From CAVSMC01 sp963798655 (GTDB taxonomy: Bacteria > Pseudomonadota > Gammaproteobacteria > Burkholderiales > Casimicrobiaceae), in NCBI GenBank assembly GCA_963798655.1, contig CAWCUH010000004.1:620001-684000 (forward strand): a stretch of DNA of 64,000 bases, given 5' to 3'. Positions 22,813-31,765 of the stretch are shown here, piece after piece. A model generated the notes under the pieces. The model did no database searches and was not told the DNA's origin. It saw only the letters and a list, made by a program, of their open reading frames with translations. The position numbers and the translations under genes were made by a program. How positions within the stretch are numbered: position 1 is the stretch's first letter; the number at the start of each line of letters is the position of its first letter.

Positions 22813-23622
22813 GTGAGCGCGCCGCCGATGCAGCCGCTCGCGGCGATGCCGCGCGCCGCACGGCGCGCGGTGCGCGGCGTGCTCTGCGACATCGACGACA
22901 CGCTGACGACCGACGGCAGGCTCACGGCAGCCGCGTACGGCGCGCTCGAACGGCTCCATGACGCGGGCTTCATCGTCGTTCCGATCACCGGACGCCCCGC
23001 GGGCTGGTGCGATCACATCGCACGCATGTGGCCGGTGGCTGCCGTGGTCGGCGAGAACGGCGCGCTCGCGATGCGCTATGACCGCGCACAGCAAAGGCTC
23101 CACCGAACGTTCGCGCACGACGAGCGCACGCGCGCGGCGAATCGGGCGAAGCTTGCTGCGATCGGCGAGGCGATCCTGGCGGCGGTTCCGGGAAGCGCGC
23201 TCGCGTCGGACCAGCCGTACCGCGAAAGCGACCTCGCGATCGACTATCGCGAGGACGTCGCGCCGCTCGCGCGCGCCGACGTCGAGCGCATCGTTGCGTT
23301 GATGGAGCAGCACGGGCTTACAGCGAAGGTGAGCTCGATCCACGTGAACGGCTGGTTCGGCCGCTACGACAAGCTCGCGATGACGCGCACGCTGTTCGCA
23401 CGCGACTTCGGCATTGACGTCGACGCCGAGCGCGAGCGATTCGTGTTCGTCGGCGATTCGCCGAACGACGCACCGATGTTCGCCCACTTTGCGCATTCGA
23501 TCGGAGTCGCCAACGTGCGCGACTTCGCCGACCGTATCGCGACGCTGCCCGCGTACGTGACGCAGCAGCGCGGGGGTGCGGGCTTCGCCGAAGTCGCCGA
23601 CGTGCTCCTCGACGCAAAATAG
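22813..23622 (+). CDS. HAD-IIB family phosphatase
   Basis: The 269-residue HAD hydrolase has the nucleophile motif CDIDDTLTTDG (D26 and D28), the motif II region ITGRP, GENGAL, and the C-terminal acidic motif FVGDSPNDAPMF. Those features, with a C2-type cap, place it in the HAD-IIB (Cof/sucrose- or mannosylglycerate-phosphatase) group. The substrate is likely a phosphorylated sugar or glycerate, but this is inference. The start GTG 22813 has GGAGG 7 bases before it. Its stop codon is formed by the first arm of the repeat at 23616-23692. It is convergent with the enolase-like gene. Confidence 0.82.
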   Translation: MSAPPMQPLAAMPRAARRAVRGVLCDIDDTLTTDGRLTAAAYGALERLHDAGFIVVPITGRPAGWCDHIARMWPVAAVVGENGALAMRYDRAQQRLHRTFAHDERTRAANRAKLAAIGEAILAAVPGSALASDQPYRESDLAIDYREDVAPLARADVERIVALMEQHGLTAKVSSIHVNGWFGRYDKLAMTRTLFARDFGIDVDAERERFVFVGDSPNDAPMFAHFAHSIGVANVRDFADRIATLPAYVTQQRGGAGFAEVADVLLDAK

Positions 23623-23692
23623 GGGACAGACCACGTTTTTCGCGGCGATCCGTTGCGAATAACGTGGTCTGTCCCTGTCTGTCCCCTATTTT
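23616..23692. repeat. Long inverted copy of the dispersed ACAGACCACGTTTT repeat
   Basis: The left arm (23616-23643) carries AAAATAGGGGACAG then ACCACGTTTTTCGC. The right arm (23655-23692) is its reverse complement with a 10-base internal duplication of GGGACAGACA type. The two arms supply the TAG stop codons of the convergent genes on both sides (23620-23622 forward, 23688-23686 reverse). It could form a long cruciform or RNA hairpin and act as a bidirectional terminator. It shares its core with 33007-33048 and 16543-16568. Confidence 0.88.
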
Positions 23693-24978
23693 GGCGGCCA
23701 TGCGATCGGCAGCGCCGCTACGCCGGCGAACTTCGCGTCCGCGCCGAGCGCATCCTCGATGCGCAGCACCTCGTTCCATTTGGCCGTCCGCTCGCCGCGC
23801 GCGAACGATCCGACCTTGAGCTGTCCGGCGTTCCAGCCGACCGCGAGATGCGCGATCGAAACGTCCTCGCTTTCGCCGGAACGCGCCGACACGATCGTGC
23901 CGAAGCGCGCGCGCTTGCCGGCTTCGAGCGCGGCCAGCGCTTCGGTGAGCGTGCCGATCTGGTTCGGCTTCACCAGCACGGCGTTGCATGCGGCGTCGGC
24001 GGCGGCCGCGTCCACCGCAGCCGCGCTCGTGGTCAGGTAGTCGTCGCCGACGATCTGCACGCGCGAGCCGGCTTCGCGCGCGAACGCGACCCATGCCTCA
24101 CGGTCGTCCTCGGCGAACGGATCCTCGATCGACGCGATCGGATAGCGATCGAGCCAGCCGACGAGAAGCTGCGCAAACTCGTAACGGTCGAGCGCGCGGC
24201 CGTCGAGCGCGAGCCGGTAGACGCCGTCGCGGCCGAACTCGCTCGCCGCGATGTCGAGCGAGATCGCGACATCGCTGCCCGGATGCGCGCCCGCTCGCTC
24301 GATCGCGCGGAGCAGCGTCTCGATCGCCTGCTCGTTCGAATCGAACTGCGGCCACCAGCCACCTTCGTCGGCGACGCCGGCGAGCTTGCCCTCGTCGCGC
24401 ATCAACTCGCCGGCCGCTCGATAGACCTCGGCGACGATCGCGAGCGCGTCGCTCCACGTCCATGCGCCGACGGGCATCACCATGAGATCCTGGATGTCGA
24501 TGCGCCGGCCCGCATGCGCGCCGCCGCCGAAAATCTGCACCTCGGGCAGCGGCAGCGTGACCGGATGACGCCCGGCGAGATGGCGCCACAGCGCAAGCCC
24601 CTGCGCCGCAGCGGCCGCGTGGGCCACCGCGAGCGACACGGCAACCGTGGCGTTCGCGCCGAGCTTCGACTTGTCCGGCGTTGCGTCCTCGGCGGCGATG
24701 CGCGCGTCGATCGTCGGTTGATCCAGCGCGTCGCGGCCGGCGAGCGCGCGCGCGAGCGCTCCGTTGACGTTGTCGAGCGCGCGCATGACGTCGAAGCCGC
24801 CGAAGCGCGTGCCGCCGTCGCGAAGATCGATCGCCTCGCGCGAGCCGCGCGACGCTCCGGCCGGTGCAATCGCGCGACCCCATGCGCCGCCGGCGAGCGT
24901 CACTTCGGCTTCGACGGTCGGCCGCCCGCGCGAGTCCCAGACGCGCCGCGCGCGGACCGTGGCGATCGTCGTCTTCAC
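23686..24978 (-). CDS. Divergent enolase-superfamily protein with altered active site
   Basis: The 430-residue protein has the full enolase fold and signatures: WDSRGRPTVEAE, the S43 loop PAGAS, KLGANAT, DEGGWWP, EDPFAEDD, VGDDYLT, VKPNQIGT. By eye against yeast enolase, metal ligands D242, E285 and D312, base K337, K388 and H155 are kept. However, yeast H373 is A365 (SARSGE instead of SHRSGE) and E168 is D164. It is therefore probably a paralogue, perhaps acting on another phosphorylated or carboxylated substrate, rather than the glycolytic enzyme. GTG 24978 overlaps the stop of the upstream kinase-like gene (GTGA), so the two are coupled. Confidence 0.85.
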   Translation of the reverse strand: MKTTIATVRARRVWDSRGRPTVEAEVTLAGGAWGRAIAPAGASRGSREAIDLRDGGTRFGGFDVMRALDNVNGALARALAGRDALDQPTIDARIAAEDATPDKSKLGANATVAVSLAVAHAAAAAQGLALWRHLAGRHPVTLPLPEVQIFGGGAHAGRRIDIQDLMVMPVGAWTWSDALAIVAEVYRAAGELMRDEGKLAGVADEGGWWPQFDSNEQAIETLLRAIERAGAHPGSDVAISLDIAASEFGRDGVYRLALDGRALDRYEFAQLLVGWLDRYPIASIEDPFAEDDREAWVAFAREAGSRVQIVGDDYLTTSAAAVDAAAADAACNAVLVKPNQIGTLTEALAALEAGKRARFGTIVSARSGESEDVSIAHLAVGWNAGQLKVGSFARGERTAKWNEVLRIEDALGADAKFAGVAALPIAWPPK

Positions 24979-26066
24979 ACCGCCTCGCCCCAGCGCGTCG
25001 CGATCGTCTCGACGGACGGCGCGGGCGAAACAATGAGTTCGTGGGCGAACGCGCGCACCGCCGGCTTGTCCGCGTCGGTCAGGTACTCGGCCGGCGACTT
25101 GCCGTCGACGCGAGCGAGCAGCAGCGCCGGCAGCAGCGCCGCGGTGCGCGCGTCGAGCGCGGGCCATGCTTCCCAGCGAACGTGCGCGCGATAGGCGTCG
25201 ACGAGCGCGGCGAACGCGTCGAGGTAACGCGCGCGCCACTGCGGCCGCCAGACGCCCTTCAGCAACAGGTGGTTCAGCACGAACGCGATGTCGAACGCGG
25301 GATCGCCGTACCACGCGCATTCGGCGTCGACGATGATCGGACCGTCGGCGCCGACGAGGATATTCTTCGGGCTGAAGTCGCCGTGCACCAGGACGCGCTT
25401 CGTCGATCGCGTGGTTTCGACCAGCGCGGCGAGGCGTGAGCGAAGATCCGGATGACGCTTCGCCGTCGCGTCGAGGTAAGGCTCGAGGCGGATCGCGTAG
25501 AAGATCTCGTCGCTCGCGAAGCGCGCGGCAACGTCCGCCCGGTCGGCGGTGGCGGCGTGGATGCTGCCGAGCGCGCTGCCGACGGCGGCCGCCGTCGACA
25601 CGACGATCGAGCCGTCGCGCAACAACGTCTTCCACACCGGATGGCGATCGGGGGCGAGCCACTCCATCGCGAAGCAGGCGGCCTGCGAATCCTCGGCGAG
25701 GATCGCCGGAACCGCGCGCGGGACGGTCGCCGCGGCGACGCGCATCCATTCGACTTCGTAGCGGTTGCGCTCGACCGGCGCCTGCCAATCTGCGGCAACC
25801 TTGAGCCTCGGAAGGGCACGCTTGACGCATGCATCGCCGCCGGGCCACGCGAGATGAAAGATGTCCGACGACACGCCTCCGGACAAGGCCGTCGCAACGA
25901 GCTCGATGTCAGCGCTCACTTTCAATGTGTCGCGCGCAAACGAAGCCAGCCACGGCGGAACGCACGCGACGTTGTCGGCCCGCCGATGTGCAGCTGCGGG
26001 GAGGTCGCGACGATCGTCGACGCCACCTTTCATCGGAAAATCCGTCGAGGGCACGGGGTTCGGCAT
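24975..26066 (-). CDS. Aminoglycoside phosphotransferase-like small-molecule kinase
   Basis: The 363-residue protein is of the APH/choline kinase fold. It has the Brenner motif VLVHGDFSPKNILV (catalytic Asp and Asn) and the Mg-binding IIVDAECAWYGDPAFDIAF, with an N-terminal lobe containing LSGGVSSDIFHL in place of the P-loop. The family phosphorylates sugars, amino sugars, choline-like or homoserine-like metabolites, so resistance should not be assumed. The start ATG 26066 has AAGAA just upstream; ATG 26033 is an alternative without a ribosome site. It is translationally coupled to the enolase-like gene, which suggests that the product of one is the substrate of the other. Confidence 0.82.
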   Translation of the reverse strand: MPNPVPSTDFPMKGGVDDRRDLPAAAHRRADNVACVPPWLASFARDTLKVSADIELVATALSGGVSSDIFHLAWPGGDACVKRALPRLKVAADWQAPVERNRYEVEWMRVAAATVPRAVPAILAEDSQAACFAMEWLAPDRHPVWKTLLRDGSIVVSTAAAVGSALGSIHAATADRADVAARFASDEIFYAIRLEPYLDATAKRHPDLRSRLAALVETTRSTKRVLVHGDFSPKNILVGADGPIIVDAECAWYGDPAFDIAFVLNHLLLKGVWRPQWRARYLDAFAALVDAYRAHVRWEAWPALDARTAALLPALLLARVDGKSPAEYLTDADKPAVRAFAHELIVSPAPSVETIATRWGEAV

Positions 26067-26160
26067 ATTTCTTGATGCATCATACCAACCCTCGCACGTA
26101 CAGGCTTGACGCAAAAGACGCCGTGCGACGAGGCGCCGGGGGCACCGGGAGGCGAGCGCA

Positions 26161-26397
26161 ATGATTCGGTTCGGGTTCAACATCAAGACGCGCAGCGGCC
26201 AGCGCGTGGACAACATCACGATCATGGCGGCGACGCAGGCCGATGCCGAGAGGCGGCTGCGCCAGATGTACCACCAGTGCGAGATCCTTCAGTGCAACGC
26301 GCAGGCTGTGCCTCGCCGCGTCGACACGCTCGACGTCGAGGAGATGATCTCGCTCATCAGCGGCAGCGAGCCGGCGGTCGTGCGGCTCAGGCAATGA
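26161..26397 (+). CDS. Small conserved-looking protein of unknown function
   Basis: The 78-residue soluble protein starts MIRFGFNIKTRSGQRVDN and is rich in charged residues, with two cysteines (CEILQC) in the centre. A good ribosome site (GGAGGCGAG) precedes ATG 26161. It contains no domain I can name, but it reads like small conserved proteins seen in betaproteobacteria. Its 3' end overlaps the 3' end of the convergent ParA-like gene by 11 bases, so the two transcripts are antisense there. Start and frame are well supported; function is unknown. Confidence 0.72.
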   Translation: MIRFGFNIKTRSGQRVDNITIMAATQADAERRLRQMYHQCEILQCNAQAVPRRVDTLDVEEMISLISGSEPAVVRLRQ

Positions 26398-27151
26398 AGC
26401 CGGCGCCGGCGAGCTCGTCGGCGAGCGACTGGTAATCCTGCGCGCCCTTGCTTCCGGGCGCGTGACGAAAGACATCGAGCTCGACCGCCGGACTTTCGGC
26501 GAGCTTCACGTTCTCGCGAATCCGCGTCGCGCACACCTCGTCGGCACGAAACGCCTCGGCCATTCGCGCGACGATGTCCGCGGTCATCCGCCGCCGCACG
26601 TCGAAGCGCGTGAGCAGGTAGCGCCGCGGCAGCCGCCTGCGCAGCACCGGCTCCAGCGCATTGAGCGCCCGCTCGACCTCGTGCGCGCCGCGCAACGACA
26701 GGAAATCGCACGACACCGGCACGACGATCAGATCGCACGCGAAGATCGCGTTCAGCGACAGCACGTTCAGCAGCGGCGAGCAGTCGATCACCACCGGACC
26801 CGGCGCGGCGTGATCGTGCCGCAGCGCTTGGCGCAGCCGGGTGACGACGTTCACGCCCTTGCCGAGCAGCGTGTCGAGCTTCGCGAGCTCGAGATGCGCC
26901 GGGCACATCGCCACACCCGAGCGCGTGATCGTCGCGACGTCGGCGAGCGGTCGCTGGCGGACGAAGAAGCTGTACACCGAGTCGTCGGCGAGCCGCGGGT
27001 GCGCGCCGAACGCGTGCGACAGGTGGCCCTGCGGGTCGAGGTCGATGCCGAGCGGGCGCGTGCCGCGCTGCGCGATCGCCGCAAGCAGGTTGATTGCAGT
27101 GGTCGTCTTGCCGACGCCGCCTTTCTGGTTGAACACCGCGATGATCGTCAC
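26387..27151 (-). CDS. Orphan ParA/MinD-type ATPase
   Basis: The 254-residue ATPase has the deviant Walker A QKGGVGKTTTAIN (K10, K15), DLDPQGHLSHAFG and Walker B VVIDCSPLLNVLSL. No ParB-like gene or parS site adjoins it, unlike the parAB at 6309-8004. Such orphans often position other cargo (chemoreceptors, carboxysomes, polar proteins, cellulose or conjugation machinery) or regulate division. The cargo cannot be told here. It is flanked by an unknown small protein and an unrelated hydratase. The ATG at 27151 gives a standard N-terminus. Confidence 0.87.
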   Translation of the reverse strand: MTIIAVFNQKGGVGKTTTAINLLAAIAQRGTRPLGIDLDPQGHLSHAFGAHPRLADDSVYSFFVRQRPLADVATITRSGVAMCPAHLELAKLDTLLGKGVNVVTRLRQALRHDHAAPGPVVIDCSPLLNVLSLNAIFACDLIVVPVSCDFLSLRGAHEVERALNALEPVLRRRLPRRYLLTRFDVRRRMTADIVARMAEAFRADEVCATRIRENVKLAESPAVELDVFRHAPGSKGAQDYQSLADELAGAGFIA

Positions 27152-27211
27152 GGGCGGCAGAATACCGCAGCGGCGCGCACGCCGCTCGCTCGCCGGGTGC
27201 AGGGCAACCGG

Positions 27212-27961
27212 CTAGACGGTTGCTTCCACCGGCGCGAGACCGTCGAACGTCGCGCGCACGCGGCTTTGCGGCGGCACCGCGTACGCGCCGATGCACGATC
27301 CGGTGGTGATCACCTCGCCCGCGCGCAGCCCGCCGCAGCGAGCCGCCGCGTGGTTCGCCAGCCATTCGAGCAGGCGGAACACGTCGCCCGCCGTGTTGCC
27401 GCCCGTCACCTGCAGCACCGGTGACTCGGCGACGTCGATGCGCACCGCCGTCGTACGCTGGTCGACGCGCGTGTCGCTCGCACGGCCGTCGCCGACGACG
27501 AGCACGCCATTGTTCTGCAAGTCGGCGAGCTGCGCGAAGGCTGGCTGCGCGCGGAAGTCGACGTAACGCGAAGCGACGATCTCGATCGCGGCGTGCACCG
27601 AGGCGATCGCGTTCGCGACGTCGTCGGCCGCGTAAGGCGTGCCGCGCGGCGGCAGGTCGCGCGCAATCGTGAACGCGAGCTCCGCTTCCACCAGGTGCAG
27701 CGGAAAGCGAAAGGGCGTGAAGGTCTGCGGCGAGCGCAGCACGACCGACGCGGGCAGCGGCGCGCAGTTGGGCTCGGCGTCCCCATCGCGCGCGCCGACC
27801 TTCCAGCCGCCGATCGGGCCGAGCGCGCGCATCTGCGCATCCTGGATCGCGTAGGCGTCCGCTGCCGATTGCGGCTGCGCCGCGAACGGAAGCGTGGCGA
27901 GCGGCGCGCCGGTGTTGCGGGCATCGAGCAGCAGGCGCGCGGCGGTCGAAGGGTCTGTCAT
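27212..27961 (-). CDS. 2-oxopent-4-enoate hydratase / fumarylacetoacetate hydrolase-like
   Basis: The 249-residue protein resembles 2-keto-4-pentenoate hydratases (MhpD type) of the FAH superfamily. It has the motif GGWKVGARDG near residues 51-60, the metal-binding VEAELAFTIARDLP (E-x-E) and a late TGSCIGAY. Known members hydrate 2-hydroxypenta-2,4-dienoate or decarboxylate related oxo acids. ATG 27961 overlaps the stop of the upstream dehydrogenase gene (ATGA), so the two form one unit under the GntR regulator. The natural substrate here is not clear because no ring-cleavage dioxygenase is nearby. Confidence 0.83.
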   Translation of the reverse strand: MTDPSTAARLLLDARNTGAPLATLPFAAQPQSAADAYAIQDAQMRALGPIGGWKVGARDGDAEPNCAPLPASVVLRSPQTFTPFRFPLHLVEAELAFTIARDLPPRGTPYAADDVANAIASVHAAIEIVASRYVDFRAQPAFAQLADLQNNGVLVVGDGRASDTRVDQRTTAVRIDVAESPVLQVTGGNTAGDVFRLLEWLANHAAARCGGLRAGEVITTGSCIGAYAVPPQSRVRATFDGLAPVEATV

Positions 27962-30900
27962 GCCGGTTCCTTGGTTGGCGTGAGCGCGCGAGCGAGCACG
28001 CGGATCGGGTGAAGCGCCTCGCGCGCGCCGCGCGCGCGCGTGCCGTCGGCGATCTGATGGCGACAACTGGTGCCGCCCGCCGCAATCAGCGTATCGACTG
28101 CGGCGGCGCGCACCGCGGGAAGCAGCGAGAGCTCGGCCATCGCCATCGACACATCGTAGTGCGACGCTTCGTAGCCGAAGCTTCCCGCCATGCCGCAGCA
28201 GCTCGACTCGATCGGCTGCACGTCGAGCCCGGGCACGAGCTGCAGCATCGCGAGCGTCGCGCCGAACGTGTCGAACGCCTTCTGATGGCAGTGACCGTGA
28301 ACGAGCACGCGCTTCTCGCGCAGCGGTGAGAGCGCAGCGGCGAGCCGTTGCCGAACGTCGGCGCGTGCGCCGATGAGCTCGTCGACGAGCATCGCGCGCG
28401 ACGCGAGCCGCTGCGCGGCGTCGCCGAGCCCCATCGCGAGGAACTCGTCGCGAAGCGTCAGCAGGCACGACGGCTCGAGTCCGACGACGGCAGCTCCACG
28501 CGCGGCGTGCGGGGCGAGCGCCGCGATCATCCTTCGCGCCTCGCGCTTCGCTTCGTCGACGAGCCCGCCCGCGAGGTACGTTCGCCCGCAGCACAGCGGC
28601 CGCGACGGCTCGTCGTCGTCGGCCGCAGCGCGTGCGACCTCGACGCGGCACCCGCCGGCATGCAGCACGGCGAGCGCGGCGCGCGCATTCTCGGGCTCGA
28701 AGTAGTTGCTGAACGTGTCGACGAAGAGCACGACGTCCGCCGCCGCGTCGCGAGGGAGCGCGCGGTCGCGCAGGAAGGTGTCGCGGCGAAACCGCGGCAG
28801 CGTGCGCTTTGCGCAAAGCCCGCCGAGCGCCTGCGAAAGGCGCGCGGCGCCGGGCAGCGCGTCGCGAAGGTTCGCGACAAACGGCGCGCGTGCCGCCCAC
28901 GGCGCCCAGCGGGGAAGCGCCGCGACGGCCCGGTCCTTGAGCGACAGGCCGTGCGCTCGCTGCCAATGATGCAGGAACTCGACTTTCATCCTCGCCATGT
29001 CGACGCCGGTCGGGCAGTCGCGCCGGCAGCCCTTGCAGCTCACGCAAAGATCGAGCGCGTCGCGCACTTCCTCGCACGCGAAGTCGTTGCCGAAATGCCC
29101 GGCGAGCGCGAGTCGCAGCGTGTTCGCGCGGCCGCGCGTCAGGTGCTGCTCGTCGCGAGTGACGCGATAGCTCGGGCACATCGTGCCGGCGTCGAACTTG
29201 CGGCAATGGCCGTTGTTGTTGCACATGTCGACGGCCTTCGCGAAGCCGCCGGCGGGATCGCCGCCGGTGCCCGGGGCCGTCGTCGTTTCCGCGACGGGAT
29301 CGGCCTGTACGTTCCACGCGCTCCAGTCGAGCGCGGGCGACAGCGGCAGCGTGCGATGCCCCGGCGGATAGCGAAAGAGCGTCGCGTCGTCCATCTTCGT
29401 CGAGCGCACGATCTTGCCGGGGTTCATCAGCCCCGCTGGGTCGAACAGGTCCTTCACTTCCTCGAATGCGCGCGTCAACCGCGGGCCGAATTGCCACGCG
29501 ACCCACTCGCTGCGCACGAGCCCGTCGCCATGCTCGCCGGAGTAGGCGCCCTTGTATTCGCGCACCATCGCGCTCGCTTCGTCGGCGATCGCGCGCATCT
29601 TCGTCGCGCCGTCGCGGCGCATGTCGAGGATCGGCCGCACGTGCAGCGTGCCGACCGAGGCGTGCGCGTACCACGTGCCGCGCGTGCCGTGCCTTGCGAA
29701 CACCTGCGTGAGCCGATCGACGTACTCGGCGAGATGCTCGAGGGGCACCGCGCAGTCCTCGATGAACGACACCGGCTTGCCGTCGCCGCGCATGCTCATC
29801 ATGATGTTGAGGCCCGCCTTGCGCACGTCCCACAGCGCCTTCTGCTCCGCGGCGCCGCTCATGCGCACGACGCTGCCGGGCAGGCCGAGATCGCCCATCA
29901 GCGCGACCAGATCGTCGAGCCTGCGCCCGGGCGCGCCGGCGTCGTCGCCGATGAACTCGGTCAGCAGGATCGCGTCCGGCTCGCCGACGAGCGCGCCGTC
30001 GACGATCGGCCGGAACGCGGGATTGCCGCGCGCAAGTCCGATCATCGTGCGGTCGACGAGCTCGACCGCCGAGGGCCCGAGCCTCACGATGTGCTGCGCG
30101 CACTCCATCGCGCGGTACAGCGACGGGAAGCTCACCACGCCGAGCGCGCGATGCTGCGGCAGCGGCGCGAGCGCGAGCGTGAGCGCGCGCGTCCACGCGA
30201 GCGTGCCCTCGCTGCCGACGAGCAGGTGCGCGAAGTTGACGCTGCCATCGCTTGTATACGGCCGCTCGCTCTGCGGGCGGAACACGTCGAGGTTGTAGCC
30301 GCCGACGCGGCGCATCACCTTCGGCACGTTCGCTTCCATCGCATCAGCCTCGCGCGCGGCGATGGCGCCGAGCCGCTCGACCAGCGTGCGCACGCGCGGC
30401 GGCGCCGATGCCATCTGCGCTTCGGCGCCGAAGCGCGCCGTGGTGCCGTCGGCGAGCCGCGCGTCGATCGCGAGCACGTTGTGCACCATGTTGCCGTAGG
30501 CGATCGAGCGCGAGCCGCACGAGTTGTTGCCCGCCATGCCGCCGAGCGTCGCCTGCGCCGACGTGCTGACGTCGACCGGGAACCACAGGCCGTGCGGCCG
30601 CAGGTACGCGTTCAGCGCGTCGAGCACGATGCCCGGCTCGACGGTGACGCTCATCGCGTCGCGGTCGAAGTCGAGCACGCGGCGAAGATGCCTGCTGTGA
30701 TCGATCACCAGCGCGGCGCCGACCGTCTGCCCGCATTGCGAGCTGCCGGCGCCGCGCGCGAGCAGCGGCACTTCGAGCGAGCGGCAGACGTCGACGGCGG
30801 CGGCGACGTCGTCGTCGCTCGCCGGCACCAGCACGCCGAGCGGCTCGACCTGGTAGATCGACGCGTCGGTCGCATAGCGGCCGCGCGACGCCGCATCGAA

Positions 30901-30996
30901 CAGCACCGCGCCGCGCACGGCGCTGCGCAAGCGGCGAGCGAGCTCGTCGCCGTCGCGCGCGTGAAAGACGATCGGCCGCGGCGCCGGAGCGCTCAT
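27958..30996 (-). CDS. FAD-binding and Fe-S dehydrogenase, YdiJ (D-2-hydroxyglutarate dehydrogenase)-like
   Basis: The 1012-residue protein joins an FAD-binding type-4 domain (about 40-260; GAGSSQCGQ, GGMAGNNSCGSRSIAYGN), an FAD-oxidase C domain (about 280-540; GEHGDGLVRSEW) and a 4Fe-4S domain with CVSCKGCRRDCP. A C-terminal CCG region follows, with CCGRTYLAGG and ESSCCGMAGSFGYE. Domain order and length match E. coli YdiJ (about 1018), which oxidises D-2-hydroxyglutarate and related 2-hydroxyacids. The start ATG 30996 overlaps the GntR stop. It likely produces a 2-oxoacid used by the adjoining hydratase or aminotransferase. Confidence 0.88.
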   Translation of the reverse strand: MSAPAPRPIVFHARDGDELARRLRSAVRGAVLFDAASRGRYATDASIYQVEPLGVLVPASDDDVAAAVDVCRSLEVPLLARGAGSSQCGQTVGAALVIDHSRHLRRVLDFDRDAMSVTVEPGIVLDALNAYLRPHGLWFPVDVSTSAQATLGGMAGNNSCGSRSIAYGNMVHNVLAIDARLADGTTARFGAEAQMASAPPRVRTLVERLGAIAAREADAMEANVPKVMRRVGGYNLDVFRPQSERPYTSDGSVNFAHLLVGSEGTLAWTRALTLALAPLPQHRALGVVSFPSLYRAMECAQHIVRLGPSAVELVDRTMIGLARGNPAFRPIVDGALVGEPDAILLTEFIGDDAGAPGRRLDDLVALMGDLGLPGSVVRMSGAAEQKALWDVRKAGLNIMMSMRGDGKPVSFIEDCAVPLEHLAEYVDRLTQVFARHGTRGTWYAHASVGTLHVRPILDMRRDGATKMRAIADEASAMVREYKGAYSGEHGDGLVRSEWVAWQFGPRLTRAFEEVKDLFDPAGLMNPGKIVRSTKMDDATLFRYPPGHRTLPLSPALDWSAWNVQADPVAETTTAPGTGGDPAGGFAKAVDMCNNNGHCRKFDAGTMCPSYRVTRDEQHLTRGRANTLRLALAGHFGNDFACEEVRDALDLCVSCKGCRRDCPTGVDMARMKVEFLHHWQRAHGLSLKDRAVAALPRWAPWAARAPFVANLRDALPGAARLSQALGGLCAKRTLPRFRRDTFLRDRALPRDAAADVVLFVDTFSNYFEPENARAALAVLHAGGCRVEVARAAADDDEPSRPLCCGRTYLAGGLVDEAKREARRMIAALAPHAARGAAVVGLEPSCLLTLRDEFLAMGLGDAAQRLASRAMLVDELIGARADVRQRLAAALSPLREKRVLVHGHCHQKAFDTFGATLAMLQLVPGLDVQPIESSCCGMAGSFGYEASHYDVSMAMAELSLLPAVRAAAVDTLIAAGGTSCRHQIADGTRARGAREALHPIRVLARALTPTKEPA

Positions 30997-31691
30997 GAGC
31001 TGCCGCCCGCGGCGGCGGACAGCGCGTGCGCGGGCGTGAGCCGCAGCGACTCGAGCACCGCGTCGGCCTTCAGGCGCAAATGCGTGCGCATGATCGTCGC
31101 GAGCCGCGCACCGTCGCGTGCTTCCAGCGCGGCGACGATCGCCCGATGATCGTTCATCGCGAGATCCCACTTGCGCGCATCGAAGTTCGAGCGGAAGCGC
31201 AGGTTCTGGATGCGCAGGTTGAGCGTGCGGTACGTCTGGCGCAGCAGCCGGTTGCGCGCGGCGATGTTGATGCGCTCGTGGATCGCCCGGTTGAAACGGT
31301 AGTACGCCGGCAGGTCGCGCCGTGCGTGGCAGGCGTGCATCTCGAAGGTGAGCGCCTTGATCTCGGCGATCTCGTCGTCGGTCACTCTGCGGCACGCGAG
31401 CTCGCCCGACAGCGCCTCGAGCGCGCTCATGACCTCGAAGCTCTCGCGGATGTCCTGCTCGGACAGCGCGACGACGTGCGCGCCGCGATTGGGCGTCAAT
31501 TCAACGAGCCCTTCGGCGGCGAGCACGCGGAAGGCTTCGCGCAGCGGCGTTCGCGATACGCCGAGCCGCTCGCACAGCGCGCGTTCGTTCAATCGCGCGC
31601 CGGCGACGATCTCGCCTTCGATGATCAGCTCGCGCAGCCGTTCGGCGACCGACGCCGGCAGCGTCGTCGACGTCAGCGTCGGTGCGGGCAT
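30993..31691 (-). CDS. GntR-family transcriptional regulator, FCD subfamily
   Basis: The 232-residue protein has an N-terminal winged helix (about 15-75; ERLRELIIEGEIVAGARLNE, LGVSRTPLREAFRVLAAEGLVEL) and a C-terminal all-helical FCD ligand domain (about 85-215) that normally binds a carboxylate via metal-coordinating His and Asp residues. It is divergent from the aminotransferase gene and first in the operon with the dehydrogenase and hydratase. A perfect palindrome, TTGGTATACCAA, overlaps its own start codon, and a near copy overlaps the divergent promoter, so it very likely represses both directions. Confidence 0.92.
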   Translation of the reverse strand: MPAPTLTSTTLPASVAERLRELIIEGEIVAGARLNERALCERLGVSRTPLREAFRVLAAEGLVELTPNRGAHVVALSEQDIRESFEVMSALEALSGELACRRVTDDEIAEIKALTFEMHACHARRDLPAYYRFNRAIHERINIAARNRLLRQTYRTLNLRIQNLRFRSNFDARKWDLAMNDHRAIVAALEARDGARLATIMRTHLRLKADAVLESLRLTPAHALSAAAGGSS

Positions 31692-31702
31692 TGGTATACC
31701 AA
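31691..31702. promoter_or_regulatory. GntR operator 1
   Basis: TTGGTATACCAA is a perfect 12-base palindrome that begins at the first base of the GntR start codon on the reverse strand. It fits the GGT-x-x-ACC core used by many FCD-type GntR proteins. Its place suggests autoregulation. Confidence 0.75.
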
Positions 31703-31765
31703 GGTCGGCGGAACGGTCGATTGCGCGGCGGTTGCGCAGGGTGTGTCGCTCTTATAGTATTCGAT

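Noticed and set aside
24975..26066. An antibiotic-resistance aminoglycoside phosphotransferase
   Set aside because: Only the fold is shared. The coupled enolase-like gene points to a metabolic kinase, and no resistance-gene context is present.
27212..30196. A 994-codon reverse frame that could be read as a large fusion ending in the hydratase
   Set aside because: Only the last 249 codons show a protein family; the upstream part is an alternate frame of the FAD/Fe-S dehydrogenase. The ATGA overlap marks the real start at 27961.
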